Assembly: GCA_963803295.1 (NCBI GenBank)
Contig: CAWDMC010000002.1
Location: 1-64,000, forward strand
Source of the DNA: CAWDMC01 sp963803295
GTDB lineage: Bacteria; Acidobacteriota; Terriglobia; UBA7540
Reading direction: 5' to 3'
DNA length: 64,000 bases
The notes under the pieces are model-generated. The model was not told where the DNA came from and ran no database searches. It worked only from the letters and a program-made list of their open reading frames with translations. Below, in pieces: positions 27,608 to 35,926 of the stretch. Every line of letters starts with the position of its first letter. Positions within the stretch are counted from its first letter, which is position 1. The position numbers and the translations under genes were made by a program.

Positions 27608-29029
27608 ATGAAGAACCTGACGATGATCAAGATCGCAATTTTTGCTTTGATTCTGACTCTTGGCGGCATGGATGAGATCGGATTGGCACAGCAGACTTCG
27701 GCCGCTGGCGAGGCCCAACCTCTTCACGTCCTGGTAGGCAAGTCCGTAATCATTAATATGGAGACCCGCCTGAAACGGATCCTGGTGAGCAATCCGACGG
27801 CAATTGAGGCTTTGGCAACCACGCCAAGCCAGGTGGTAGTTGAGGCCAAGGCGGCGGGAAGCAGCAGTCTTATCCTCTGGGATGAGAAGGGCCAGTCGCG
27901 AATGCTCGACGTGATGGCGGACCTTGACGTAGCCGGTCTCCGCACCGCCATCGATCAAGCCTTCCCGAACGCATCGGTCCAGGCCCAGGCAGACGGGGGG
28001 CGTCTGATTCTTTCAGGAACCGTAGCCAACCAAAAGGCTGAGGACGACTTGGTGAAGATGGCCAGTGTCTACTCAAAAGATGTGGTGGATTCGCTTGGCC
28101 AAGTCGCCATTCACGACCGTCAGATCCTGCTCGAGGTGAAGTTCGCCGAGGTTGACCGTACCAAGTTGGATCAACTGGGTCTCAACCTCCTCAGCACTGG
28201 GGCGGCCAATACTATCGGAACCGTCTCAACCCAGCAGTTCAGCCCGACTTCAGGCTCTGGCGGGAGCGCCTTCAATCTCACCGATACAGTGACGAAACCG
28301 GCCGCCGTCGCGAGTGCATTTACCACGACATTCGGGCTTTCGGACCTGTTAAACATCTTCTTGTTCCGCCCGGACATTCATTTGGGCGCAACCATCAAAG
28401 ACCTCGAAAACAAGAGCGTCTTGCAGATCCTGGCCGAGCCCAACCTTCTGGCCCTCACTGGCAAGAAGGCCAGCTTCCTGGCTGGAGGCGAGTTCCCCTT
28501 CCCCGTTTTACAGAGCGCTCAGAATATCGGGGCGGTGACCATCCAGTTCCGGCCATTCGGCGTCCGCCTGGACTTCACAGGCTACGTCAACCCCGACAAC
28601 ACCATTCGCTTGCAAGTGGCTCCGGAGGTCAGCACGCTGGATTTCACCAACGGCGTAACCATTTCGGGCTTTACGGTTCCAGCTCTTTCCACTCGCCGCG
28701 CTGAGACCGAGATCGAGCTGAGGGACGGCCAAGCTTTCGGAATCGCCGGTCTCCTTGACCAGAGGGTGCAAGCGCAGATGAGCAAGGTTCCTGGGATCGG
28801 CGATGTGCCGATTCTCGGGCAGTTCTTCAAATCGAAATCCGACCAGCGAACACGAACTGAACTGCTGGTCATTGTGACTCCCCACATCGCCGACCCGGTG
28901 CGGACGGGAGCTCAGGCGGCAGCTACGCCAATCCCGGCCATACCGAGTTTGGACAAGCCGAAATTCGACCGAGGCCTGCCAGGCCATAAGGAGCTTGAGA
29001 AGCTGGCGCAGCCGCCAGCAACCAAGTAA
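27608..29029 (+). CDS. cpaC: CpaC/RcpA, Tad outer-membrane secretin
   Basis: A 473-residue secretin. A signal peptide (MIKIAIFALILTLGGMDEIGLA) precedes an N-terminal pilus/BON-like part (about 35-190, with LHVLVGKSVIINMETRLKRILV and ALATTPSQVVVEAKAAGSSSLIL). The secretin domain (about 230-430) shows ILQILAEPNLLALTGKKASFLAGGEFP-type sequence and VPGIGDVPILGQFFKSKSDQRTRTELLVIVTPHI, the family hallmark. It forms the channel through which the Flp pilus leaves. The start is set at ATG 27608; ATG 27623 is possible. It lies between cpaB and tadZ. Confidence 0.9.
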   Translation: MKNLTMIKIAIFALILTLGGMDEIGLAQQTSAAGEAQPLHVLVGKSVIINMETRLKRILVSNPTAIEALATTPSQVVVEAKAAGSSSLILWDEKGQSRMLDVMADLDVAGLRTAIDQAFPNASVQAQADGGRLILSGTVANQKAEDDLVKMASVYSKDVVDSLGQVAIHDRQILLEVKFAEVDRTKLDQLGLNLLSTGAANTIGTVSTQQFSPTSGSGGSAFNLTDTVTKPAAVASAFTTTFGLSDLLNIFLFRPDIHLGATIKDLENKSVLQILAEPNLLALTGKKASFLAGGEFPFPVLQSAQNIGAVTIQFRPFGVRLDFTGYVNPDNTIRLQVAPEVSTLDFTNGVTISGFTVPALSTRRAETEIELRDGQAFGIAGLLDQRVQAQMSKVPGIGDVPILGQFFKSKSDQRTRTELLVIVTPHIADPVRTGAQAAATPIPAIPSLDKPKFDRGLPGHKELEKLAQPPATK

Positions 29030-29034
29030 GACCA

Positions 29035-30281
29035 ATGATTATGGACATCCGCGAAGGCGCCAAAGCATCGTCCCGCGAGGGAATCTCACCCAGTGAGACG
29101 CTCTCCCTGGTCAGCATCTGTCTGGACGCTGAAAGCACGGCAGGGCTGAGACGATTCGTGGGATCGACGCCGCTCATTCGATTGCAGACTGAACTGCGGA
29201 ATTACCTGACCGAAGAGGATCCGCTTCTGGATACCCTTCGGGAGGCAACGCCGGACATTTGTCTGATCGACTTCGATCACGATCGCCGGGGTGCGGCCTT
29301 GACGGCGGAAGCGATCCACGGGAATCTGCCGAATACCTCCATCTTTGCGGTCTCGTCGAACGGTCAACCGAACCTCATTATCGAAGCCATGCGGTGCGGC
29401 TGCGGCGAGTACGTTCTGAAGCCTCTGGATCGCGAGCAGCTCCTGGAGTCGGTGGCCCGAGTGGGAGGGCGAAGACGCGAGAAGCGTGAACTGCAGGCCG
29501 GTGAAGTGCTGACATTCCTGGGGGCCAAGGGCGGGGCGGGGTCACCACGGTGGCTACCCACCTCGGCGCTCTCCTGGCGAAATCGTGCTCACGCAAGGCC
29601 GTCCTTATCGACCTTCACCCGTCCTTCGGGGACTCCGCTCTTTATCTCGGTCTGACCAAGCACCAGTACCATTTTTACGAGCTCGCGGAGGGCATTGACC
29701 GCCTCGATGCAGCCCTGCTTGAGAGTTTCGTGCTCCACCATCCGAGCGGTCTCGACGTCCTGCCTGCGCCTGATCGGAGTGACCTGGATCGGCATGTCTC
29801 GCCGCAAGCAACTGCGCAGACTATCGACTTCATTCGTCTTCGCTATGAGTTTGTCCTGATTGATTGTCCTCCGGGCATTAGCCGGGAGAACTTGGAACTG
29901 ATCCCCCGCTCGGATCGGTTATATATCGTCACTGTGCCGGAAGTTCCGGCGGTAAGGAACGTACTTAACTACCTGGACCACCTGGCTCGGATCGAGTTCC
30001 CTCAAGATAGGATCCAGGTGATTTTGAACCGGCATGTGAAAAGAGGCACACTCACCGACGAAGAGATTGAGAAAGCCCTACGACGGAAGATCTACTGGAA
30101 GGTGCCCAACCAGTACAACAGCGTGATTCGAACCATCCACAGCGGCGACCCCTGTTCACAGCTGTCAAATTCTGAGGTTGCACGAAGCGTGATGGGATGG
30201 GCCGCTGCAGTGGGAAGCAAACCGGATCCTAACGCCCAGAAGAAGACCGGGCGAGGCCTGCTAGGTCTGCTGGGCAAATGA
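29035..30281 (+). pseudogene. CpaE/TadZ-like localisation ATPase, one frameshift
   Basis: The first frame (29035-29655) encodes a receiver-like domain (about 20-145, with DICLIDFDHDRRG and GEYVLKPLDREQL) and the beginning of a MinD/ParA-type ATPase (VLTFLGAKGGAG). The second frame continues VTTVATHLGALLAKSCSRKAVLIDLHPSFG, FVLIDCPPGISRENLELI and the rest to 30281. One G missing from the ggggt run near 29537 explains the break: restored, the deviant Walker A reads KGGAGVTT. TadZ/CpaE places the pilus machine at the cell pole or on the membrane. The next gene begins inside its stop codon, so the operon is otherwise normal. Confidence 0.78.
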
Positions 30282-31663
30282 CGGGTCTGAGTTCTGGAGA
30301 GGTGGAGGGACAAGCGAACACCATGGCAACTTTAGTGAACAACCCCGGGATATCACGTGCCGATGAATCGAAGAAAATGGCGGGACTCCCTTTCAAGGCC
30401 TACCAAGACCTTAAGTCCTTGGTGCATCGAGACTTGCTCAGCCGCGTGGACCTGGAGAAGGTTGCGACCCTGCGGGACGGCCGGATTCGAGGCCAAGTCT
30501 TTGCGATCATTCAGGAACTGGTGGCGAGCCTCGATACTCCCATGAGCACAACCGAGCGCGAGCGTCTGTCGCGTGAGGTTCTGGACGAAGTGTTTGGTTT
30601 GGGCCCCTTGGAGCCTCTTCTGAAGGATCCCACGATCGACGACATACTCGTCAACACGTACAAGCGCGTCTATGTGGAACGCGCTGGCATTCTGGAAGAG
30701 ACCAATGTGATGTTCAAGGATGACGCCCACTTGATGCACATCATTGAGAAGGTTGTGGCTGCCGTGGGCCGTAGAGTGGACGAATCCTCCCCCATGGTGG
30801 ATGCTCGCCTGGCCGATGGCTCCCGCGTCAACGTGATCATTCCTCCCCTGGCGATTGACGGCCCGATGCTCTCGATCCGGCGCTTCGGCCATGTGCCCTT
30901 GTCAGCAGACGACCTGCTTGCCAACCGAACCTTGACGCCGCCTATGCTGGAGCTTATCAAAGGAGCAGTGAAGGCGCGGCTAAGCATTGTGATTTCGGGC
31001 GGAACCGGCGCAGGCAAGACTACCTTTCTCAATGTGCTTTCCGGATACATCTCGGATCGCGAAAGAATTGTGACCATCGAAGATTCTGCAGAACTACAGC
31101 TGAAGCAAAGGCACGTGGTCCGTCTGGAATGCCGGCCGCCGAACGTGGAAGGCAAAGGGGCCATCAAGCAGCGGCAACTTCTGATCAACAGCCTCCGCAT
31201 GCGGCCAGACCGGATCATCGTGGGAGAGGTCCGCGGCGAGGAAGCGCTGGACATGCTGCAGGCTATGAACACGGGCCACGATGGTTCGCTCACCACGGTC
31301 CACGCCAACACCCCGAGGGACGCCGTTGCCCGGTTGGAGACCATGGCGCTGATGGCAAACCTGAATCTCCCAGAGAAGGCGCTGCGTCAGCAGATTGCGT
31401 CAGCCGTGGCGATGGTGGTGCAAGTATCGCGCATGAGCGACGGGACTCGAAGGGTGACTCACCTTACAGAAATCACGGGTATGGACGAAGATGTGGTTAG
31501 CATGCAGGATATCTTCGTCTTTGAGAAACAGGGCATCGCGCCCAACGGCCGGGTCATTGGGACGTTCAGTGCCACCGGCATACGGCCGAAGTTCGCCGAA
31601 AAACTCAAGGCCTCGGGCATCGCTGTGCCCGCTGCTCTTTTCGAACATATGGCTCAAGTCTAG
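30278..31663 (+). CDS. tadA: TadA/CpaF, Flp pilus assembly ATPase
   Basis: A 461-residue secretion ATPase (446 if started at ATG 30323, which follows gaggtggaggg and is likely the true start). It shows the all-alpha N-terminal part (YQDLKSLVHRDLLSRVDLEKV), FGLGPLEPLLKDPTIDDILVN, Walker A SGGTGAGKTTFLNVLSGY, the Asp box and Walker B (RPDRIIVGEVRGEEALDML) and the His box MNTGHDGSLTTVHANTPRDA. It is the cytoplasmic motor for Flp pilin polymerisation and works with TadB/TadC in the inner membrane. The first ATG overlaps the tadZ stop by four bases. Confidence 0.93.
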   Translation: MTGLSSGEVEGQANTMATLVNNPGISRADESKKMAGLPFKAYQDLKSLVHRDLLSRVDLEKVATLRDGRIRGQVFAIIQELVASLDTPMSTTERERLSREVLDEVFGLGPLEPLLKDPTIDDILVNTYKRVYVERAGILEETNVMFKDDAHLMHIIEKVVAAVGRRVDESSPMVDARLADGSRVNVIIPPLAIDGPMLSIRRFGHVPLSADDLLANRTLTPPMLELIKGAVKARLSIVISGGTGAGKTTFLNVLSGYISDRERIVTIEDSAELQLKQRHVVRLECRPPNVEGKGAIKQRQLLINSLRMRPDRIIVGEVRGEEALDMLQAMNTGHDGSLTTVHANTPRDAVARLETMALMANLNLPEKALRQQIASAVAMVVQVSRMSDGTRRVTHLTEITGMDEDVVSMQDIFVFEKQGIAPNGRVIGTFSATGIRPKFAEKLKASGIAVPAALFEHMAQV

Positions 31664-31680
31664 ATGATCGAGGGCTCACT

Positions 31681-32637
31681 ATGTCTCCCGTGATTCTGTT
31701 CATCCTGCTGCTGCTCCTTTGCTTTGGGGTGATGGTGTGGGTGCTGAAGCCGACTAAGCCAGAAGCTGATGTTCAAAGGCACCTCAGAAACATCGGCAGC
31801 ATGTATACGCTCGACACCGATGGCACCACGATCCTCAAGCGCGAAGCATTCAGTTCCATCCCGTGGTTGAACACTATCTTGGAGGCGGTCCCGGGCTGCT
31901 TCCGGCTACGGCTGTTGATCACCCAGGCTGGTAACAAGTGGACGGTCTCGACCGTGCTGTTCGGGTCGCTACTGGGGGCTTTCCTGACGGTTTGGGTCGG
32001 CGGCTTGTTTATCCAGGCCTTTCCTCTGGTTGTGGCCATGGGAGGGGGCGTCGGGTTTGCGCCCTACTTATACCTGCTGGTGAAGAGGGGAGCACGATTC
32101 AAGCGTTTCAACACCCTTCTTCCGGAAGCGATTGACCTTATGTCCAGGGCGCTGAAGGCTGGGCATGGCGTGACTTCCGCCATTGAAATGGTTTCACAGG
32201 AGATCGCCGATCCTGTCGCTTCGGAATTTCGTATTGTCTTCGAGGAGCAGAACTTGGGACTGCCAATTCGAGAGGCGATCCACAACCTGGCAGAGCGCGT
32301 GCCCCTCGAGGACGTTCGTTTCCTAGCGACGGCGATTCTGGTGCAGAAGGAGACCGGGGGAAACTTGGCAGACGTGCTCGACAAGACTTCCGCTGTCATG
32401 AGGGAGAGAATCAGGCTCAAGGGTCAGTTGCAGATCTACACGGCGCAGGGCCGGGTAACAGGATGGATACTTTGCTCGCTACCATTCCTTGTATTCTTCG
32501 TGCTCAATCTGGTTAACCATGAATACGAAAAGAAACTGTGGACCGACCCCCTCGGGCTACACCTAATCTACGCGGGTCTGATTATGATGGCGATTGGAGT
32601 CTTAGTGATCCGCAAGATCGTCGATATCAGGATTTAA
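31681..32637 (+). CDS. tadB: TadB, inner-membrane platform protein
   Basis: A 318-residue protein with a membrane segment at the N-terminus (VILFILLLLLCFGVMVWVL), two near 90-130, and two at the C-terminus (ILCSLPFLVFFVLNLV, GLHLIYAGLIMMAIGVLVI). The cytoplasmic T2SSF domain between them shows LPEAIDLMSRALKAGHGVTSAIE and LLLQKETGGNLADVLD-type residues (ILVQKETGGNLADVLDKTS). With TadC it forms the inner-membrane platform driven by TadA. It follows tadA by 17 bases and precedes tadC by four, indicating one transcript. Confidence 0.92.
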   Translation: MSPVILFILLLLLCFGVMVWVLKPTKPEADVQRHLRNIGSMYTLDTDGTTILKREAFSSIPWLNTILEAVPGCFRLRLLITQAGNKWTVSTVLFGSLLGAFLTVWVGGLFIQAFPLVVAMGGGVGFAPYLYLLVKRGARFKRFNTLLPEAIDLMSRALKAGHGVTSAIEMVSQEIADPVASEFRIVFEEQNLGLPIREAIHNLAERVPLEDVRFLATAILVQKETGGNLADVLDKTSAVMRERIRLKGQLQIYTAQGRVTGWILCSLPFLVFFVLNLVNHEYEKKLWTDPLGLHLIYAGLIMMAIGVLVIRKIVDIRI

Positions 32638-32641
32638 TCTC

Positions 32642-33541
32642 ATGAACCTTTTAATCGCGGCTCTGGGAATCGTGCTGGTAGTGAGTTTCTTCCTTATATT
32701 TCTGCTCCTGGGACGCTCATCCAAGCAGGGTACACTACTGGCTGAGGTTGCGAGCGGCGCGTATCAATCAGGTTCGGAGAATCCTGAGCGCGGGTGGCTC
32801 AGTGCCGAGCAGATTGCCCGCCCGCTCGGAAAACTTCGTGGCCTGTTCGGCGGCGGGAAGGACCCCGACCTCGTGCGAGGCCTGATGCTGGCCGGTTACC
32901 GAAAGCCGTATCACGCGGACTTCTATGTAGGCGCAAGGTTGCTTCTCCCCGTGCTCGCTGGCCTTGCCGTGGCATTCTGGGTTAAGGAGAACGTCATCCT
33001 CTTTTTCATTTTGGCAGTGGTGCTGGCCTTCTTCCTGCCGCAGTTCTGGCTCTCGCATGCTATCAATAAAAGGCGCGAGAACATCAGACTCAGCTTGCCC
33101 GACGCTCTGGATCTTCTTGCTATTTGCATGGAAGCGGGTCTGGGCTTAGACCAAGCCCTTCTCAGGGTGGGCCAGGAATTGAAGGTCAGTCATCCACAGT
33201 TAAGCGAGGAGTTCCTTCAGATCAATCTCGAGCAACGGGCGGGGCACCCTCGCCTGGGGGCGTGGCGTAATATGGCGGACCGGGTTGCGGTGGAGAGCGT
33301 GCGCTCCTTTGTCAATATGCTCGTGCAGACCGAACGGTTCGGCACACCGATCTCGAAGTCTTTGGCTACCTTCTCCGACGCCTTGCGGACCCAAAGAAGG
33401 CAGAAGGCAGAAGAGCTCGCCGCCAAGACCACGATCAAGCTGGTACTCCCGCTCGTGCTTCTCATTTTCCCATCCATCTTTATCGTTACAGTGGCTCCTG
33501 CAGTCATAACCTTGATGAAGAGCTTCAGCACGATCTTTTGA
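32642..33541 (+). CDS. tadC: TadC, inner-membrane platform protein
   Basis: A 299-residue T2SSF-domain protein. An N-terminal helix (ALGIVLVVSFFLIFLLLG), a central pair (about 95-135) and a C-terminal helix (IKLVLPLVLLIFPSIFIVTVAPAVI) frame the cytoplasmic domain with LPDALDLLAICMEAGLGLDQAL and VQTERFGTPISKSLATFSDALR. It pairs with TadB. The 3' end is followed after 34 bases by a 32-codon membrane peptide gene with a good ribosome site, so the operon probably continues. Confidence 0.92.
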   Translation: MNLLIAALGIVLVVSFFLIFLLLGRSSKQGTLLAEVASGAYQSGSENPERGWLSAEQIARPLGKLRGLFGGGKDPDLVRGLMLAGYRKPYHADFYVGARLLLPVLAGLAVAFWVKENVILFFILAVVLAFFLPQFWLSHAINKRRENIRLSLPDALDLLAICMEAGLGLDQALLRVGQELKVSHPQLSEEFLQINLEQRAGHPRLGAWRNMADRVAVESVRSFVNMLVQTERFGTPISKSLATFSDALRTQRRQKAEELAAKTTIKLVLPLVLLIFPSIFIVTVAPAVITLMKSFSTIF

Positions 33542-33575
33542 AGGCGAACACAATGCTTCACCTGAGAGGAGACAA

Positions 33576-33674
33576 ATGGACAACGTTACGCTGATTCGAG
33601 TAGTTTCCGGAATATTGGCTGTGGTAGTGCTGGTGATTTTGGTGTATCGGATGAAGAAGAAGGCTCCGCGCTAG
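33576..33674 (+). CDS. small single-pass membrane peptide at the end of the Tad operon
   Basis: A 32-residue peptide: MDNVTLIRVVSGILAVVVLV then ILVYRMKKKAPR. The hydrophobic helix runs about 6-23 and the tail is strongly basic, giving an N-out/C-in single span. The start is preceded by gagaggagac, a strong ribosome site at good spacing. It lies between tadC and the DUF192 gene. No family is recognised. The strong start signal and membrane design argue that it is translated, but a role in the pilus machine is only inferred from position. Confidence 0.55.
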   Translation: MDNVTLIRVVSGILAVVVLVILVYRMKKKAPR

Positions 33675-33705
33675 TCAAGTGTAGTTTCGACAATTTCGCG
33701 TCAGG

Positions 33706-34155
33706 ATGGTATTCTGCATGCGCACAAAGCGCAGTGGTGTGTACGTCTACAACAAAACCAAGGAGGCATTCCTGGCCTTGCGCGTCAAGGTCGCGGATAC
33801 CGTCCTGGGCCGGCTGGTCGGGCTTCTCGGCACGAGGTCTCTGAAGCCCGAAAGCGGCGTGTGGATTGTGCCTGGCAATTCCATCCATACGATCGGCATG
33901 CTTTTTACTATCGACGTGGTGTTCATCGACAAGAACTTCAGGGTCGTGGCGTTGCGTGAATTGGTTCGGCCTTTCTCGATACGATCGCACTTTCGGGCGG
34001 AGAGCGTCATCGAGTTGCCTGCACACACAATCTTCAAGAGTCGCACCGAGGTCGGTGACCAACTGCAGATCGAGCGCTACGAGGCCAACCGACCCAGCCA
34101 AGTGGTCTCGTCTCGATCAATCTCAGCATCAGTAGGCAAAGACGTACTAGTCTAG
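33706..34155 (+). CDS. DUF192 family protein
   Basis: A 149-residue protein. The DUF192 core spans about 20-125: VKVADTVLGRLVGLLGTRSL, then GVWIVPGNSIHTIGMLFTIDVVFIDKNFRVV, then FRAESVIELPAHTI. The H-T-x-x-M-x-F-x-I-D-V-x-F motif is diagnostic. The family is small and beta-rich, its biochemical role is not settled, and it often lies in or next to tad operons. The start may be ATG 33718 (MRTKRSGVY) and not 33706. No signal peptide is visible. Confidence 0.8.
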   Translation: MVFCMRTKRSGVYVYNKTKEAFLALRVKVADTVLGRLVGLLGTRSLKPESGVWIVPGNSIHTIGMLFTIDVVFIDKNFRVVALRELVRPFSIRSHFRAESVIELPAHTIFKSRTEVGDQLQIERYEANRPSQVVSSRSISASVGKDVLV

Positions 34156-34556
34156 AAACGGGTTTGCGAGCGGCCCTCCGCCTAGGTGTGGGATCCCTGC
34201 ACGTACTGGCAAGCCCTTTCCCGCACGGGCAAAATCGACGGAAACGCTCCCTCGCATGTTTGTGGCGCGGTTTGTGACGTAACTCCCTTGTGATTCACAC
34301 GGACGGTGAACTGCTCCATGCAGCACTACAGGGAAGAGTGGCGGCTACTGGAGGCAGGTAGAATAACACCAGGAACAGCGGGAAGGGCTACGATCACCCC
34401 ATAGGCAGATCAATGAGCCGGTCGCTCAAAGGGCCATTTTTCAGGCATTTTGAAATCTACGAGAATACCCGAAAGGGACTGTAGGACGAGAGTTAGGCGA
34501 GTCCGGGTGGCCCCGCGGTCAGTCGGATCACATATGTTCACACTTAGCGTCGACGA
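34156..34556. other. intergenic region after the Tad operon
   Basis: About 400 bases with no recognisable gene, between the DUF192 gene and a small minus-strand frame. No strong hairpin with a U-run was found by eye, and base composition is like the surroundings. Confidence 0.4.
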
Positions 34557-34761
34557 TTACTTTTCTCCGTCCTCGGCATCACTATCTCCTTTGTGTCCAC
34601 GTGCGAAATCCAAAGCTTCAAGAATCTGAGAGAGACTCGAAGGCATTGACGTTGGAAGGTGCCTCTTCCTGAGCCAAGCCTCTAGCTAGCTCCAGCAGTA
34701 GGGCAGCCTCCCTCGCCGTCATCGGCGAGCTTACCTTATGAGATTCAATGTTTGTTGGCAC
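34557..34761 (-). pseudogene. small hypothetical protein, one frameshift
   Basis: A GTG at 34761 follows aggaggaacctc, one of the best ribosome sites in the window. The frame gives VPTNIESHKVSSPMTAREAA and LLLELARGLAQEEAP, then stops at 34618. A one-base change near 34628 restores LSQILEALDFARGHKGDSD and AEDGEK with a stop at 34557-34559, for about 68 residues of acidic helix. A minus-strand frame of 80 codons (34798-35040) lies just upstream, but I cannot support it as a gene. No family recognised. Confidence 0.35.
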
Positions 34762-34999
34762 GAGGTTCCTCCTGAGCGGTTGCCTGCCGGGTTCCTCTTA
34801 TTTGTTTGTGCGTGTCATGGTTCTTCCGATCCTCCCGGCTGCCGACTGTAAAAGTACCAAGCGCGAGGAGCTTTGCATATGATACTTCAGTTCTAAAAAC
34901 ACAACGTCATAAGTTTGCGCAGCCTTTACGACCATCCGCCCGCGGCCATAGTTCTGTTCGTGCAGAGTCAGTTTCGGCAATCTGCAGTTGCCAAAAAGC

Positions 35000-35029
35000 T
35001 TGACAGGTCCCCCGCGTCTTTGGTATAGA
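35000..35029 (+). promoter_or_regulatory. sigma-70 promoter of the sulfate regulon leader gene
   Basis: TTGACA (35000-35005), an 18-base spacer and TATAGA (35024-35029) form a near-consensus promoter pointing at the Rrf2 gene, 120 bases before its ATG. Confidence 0.65.
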
Positions 35030-35111
35030 AGTATATCCATAGAGATACTGATATTGTTTTACGGCGCGAGGAATTCCCTCGGGGTTCCGTTTTCAGCGAA
35101 AAGCACCTATG

Positions 35112-35140
35112 ATAGTCTACTAAGATAATAGGATTACTAT
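35112..35140 (+). promoter_or_regulatory. candidate Rrf2 operator palindrome
   Basis: An AT-rich imperfect inverted repeat, ATAGT at the left edge and ACTAT at the right edge around TAAGATAATAGG, ends ten bases before the Rrf2 start. Rrf2/CymR regulators bind long AT-rich dyads, and autoregulation is common. The site lies downstream of the promoter, where a bound protein would block elongation. Confidence 0.4.
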
Positions 35141-35149
35141 AGAGCGCGC

Positions 35150-35575
35150 ATGAGAATATCTAAAAAGGGGCTTTACGCATTGGAAGCAATGATTCACCTG
35201 GCAGGCAAAGATCCTGATTCGCCGACGAGCATCCACGATATTGCCGCCGCGGAAAGCATTCCGGCGAAGTTCCTGGAGCTGATTCTGCTCGATCTCAAGA
35301 ACGCCCGCCTGGTGGAGAGCCAGCGAGGGCAACACGGCGGCTACCGGCTCAGAAGAGCGCCATCAAAAATCTATCTGGGAGAGATCATTCGAACCATTGA
35401 CGGACCCTTAGCGCCCTTCGGTGACGCGCAAAGACTGAGGCGGCTGGTCAGGCAGGACAAGAAGCACAGCGCCCTTTACCAGGTCTTCCTCGACGTTCGC
35501 AATGCCGCTGCTGGAATTCTTGACCACACCTCACTAGCAGATCTCTGTCGAAGCCCACGGGCGGAACGGCAGTGA
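35150..35575 (+). CDS. Rrf2-family transcriptional regulator, CymR-like
   Basis: A 141-residue winged-helix regulator: MRISKKGLYALEAMIHLA at the N-terminus, the recognition part SIHDIAAAESIPAKFLELIL, then LVESQRGQHGGYRLRRAP (the Rrf2 wing). Unlike IscR and NsrR it lacks the three clustered cysteines that bind an Fe-S cluster; the only Cys is near the end (LADLCRS). That fits the cluster-free CymR/CysR group that controls sulfur genes. It heads a plus-strand run of YezD, porin and sulfate ABC genes. No Shine-Dalgarno motif is obvious before the ATG. Confidence 0.88.
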   Translation: MRISKKGLYALEAMIHLAGKDPDSPTSIHDIAAAESIPAKFLELILLDLKNARLVESQRGQHGGYRLRRAPSKIYLGEIIRTIDGPLAPFGDAQRLRRLVRQDKKHSALYQVFLDVRNAAAGILDHTSLADLCRSPRAERQ

Positions 35576-35632
35576 ATCCCCGATATGCCCAAAAGGGCAT
35601 TCGGTGAAAGCTGAAGCTTTTGTGAGGTACTC

Positions 35633-35824
35633 ATGAGAAACACAGATCCCAAGACATACGAAGATGCGCTCTCCGAGAATGAACGCGAACTGCTGCGCCA
35701 CCTGATTGATGCCTTGCGAAACCTTCGCTACGGATCCGTGCTTCTCACCGTTCACGAAGGCCAGCTGGTGGAGATCCAGAAGACCGAGAAGATTCGTACG
35801 AGACCGGTCAGGTCTCAAACTTAG
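35633..35824 (+). CDS. YezD/DUF2292 small protein
   Basis: A 63-residue protein: ENERELLRHLIDALRNLRYG, then SVLLTVHEGQLVEIQKTEKI. The pattern G-S-(V/I)-x-(L/I)-x-(V/I)-x-x-(G/D)-x-(V/L)-(V/I)-(Q/E)-I-x-(K/R)-x-(E/D)-K matches DUF2292, a short family often encoded beside sulfate or sulfur assimilation genes. The role is unknown. It follows the Rrf2 gene by 57 bases and precedes the porin gene, so coregulation with sulfate import is likely. Confidence 0.75.
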   Translation: MRNTDPKTYEDALSENERELLRHLIDALRNLRYGSVLLTVHEGQLVEIQKTEKIRTRPVRSQT

Positions 35825-35926
35825 CTCGATGTTGGCCGAGCCGTCGCAACGGCAGGCCTATTTACGACCCATGCAAACCGACCAGACCACTGGAGGCGCT
35901 ATGCTCGCAACCCGAAGGAGAACCGG

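Noticed and set aside
34798..35040. 80-codon minus-strand frame upstream of the small 34761 gene
   Set aside because: No recognisable family and it overlaps the sigma-70 promoter of the Rrf2 gene; too weak to call, though it could be the first gene of a small operon.
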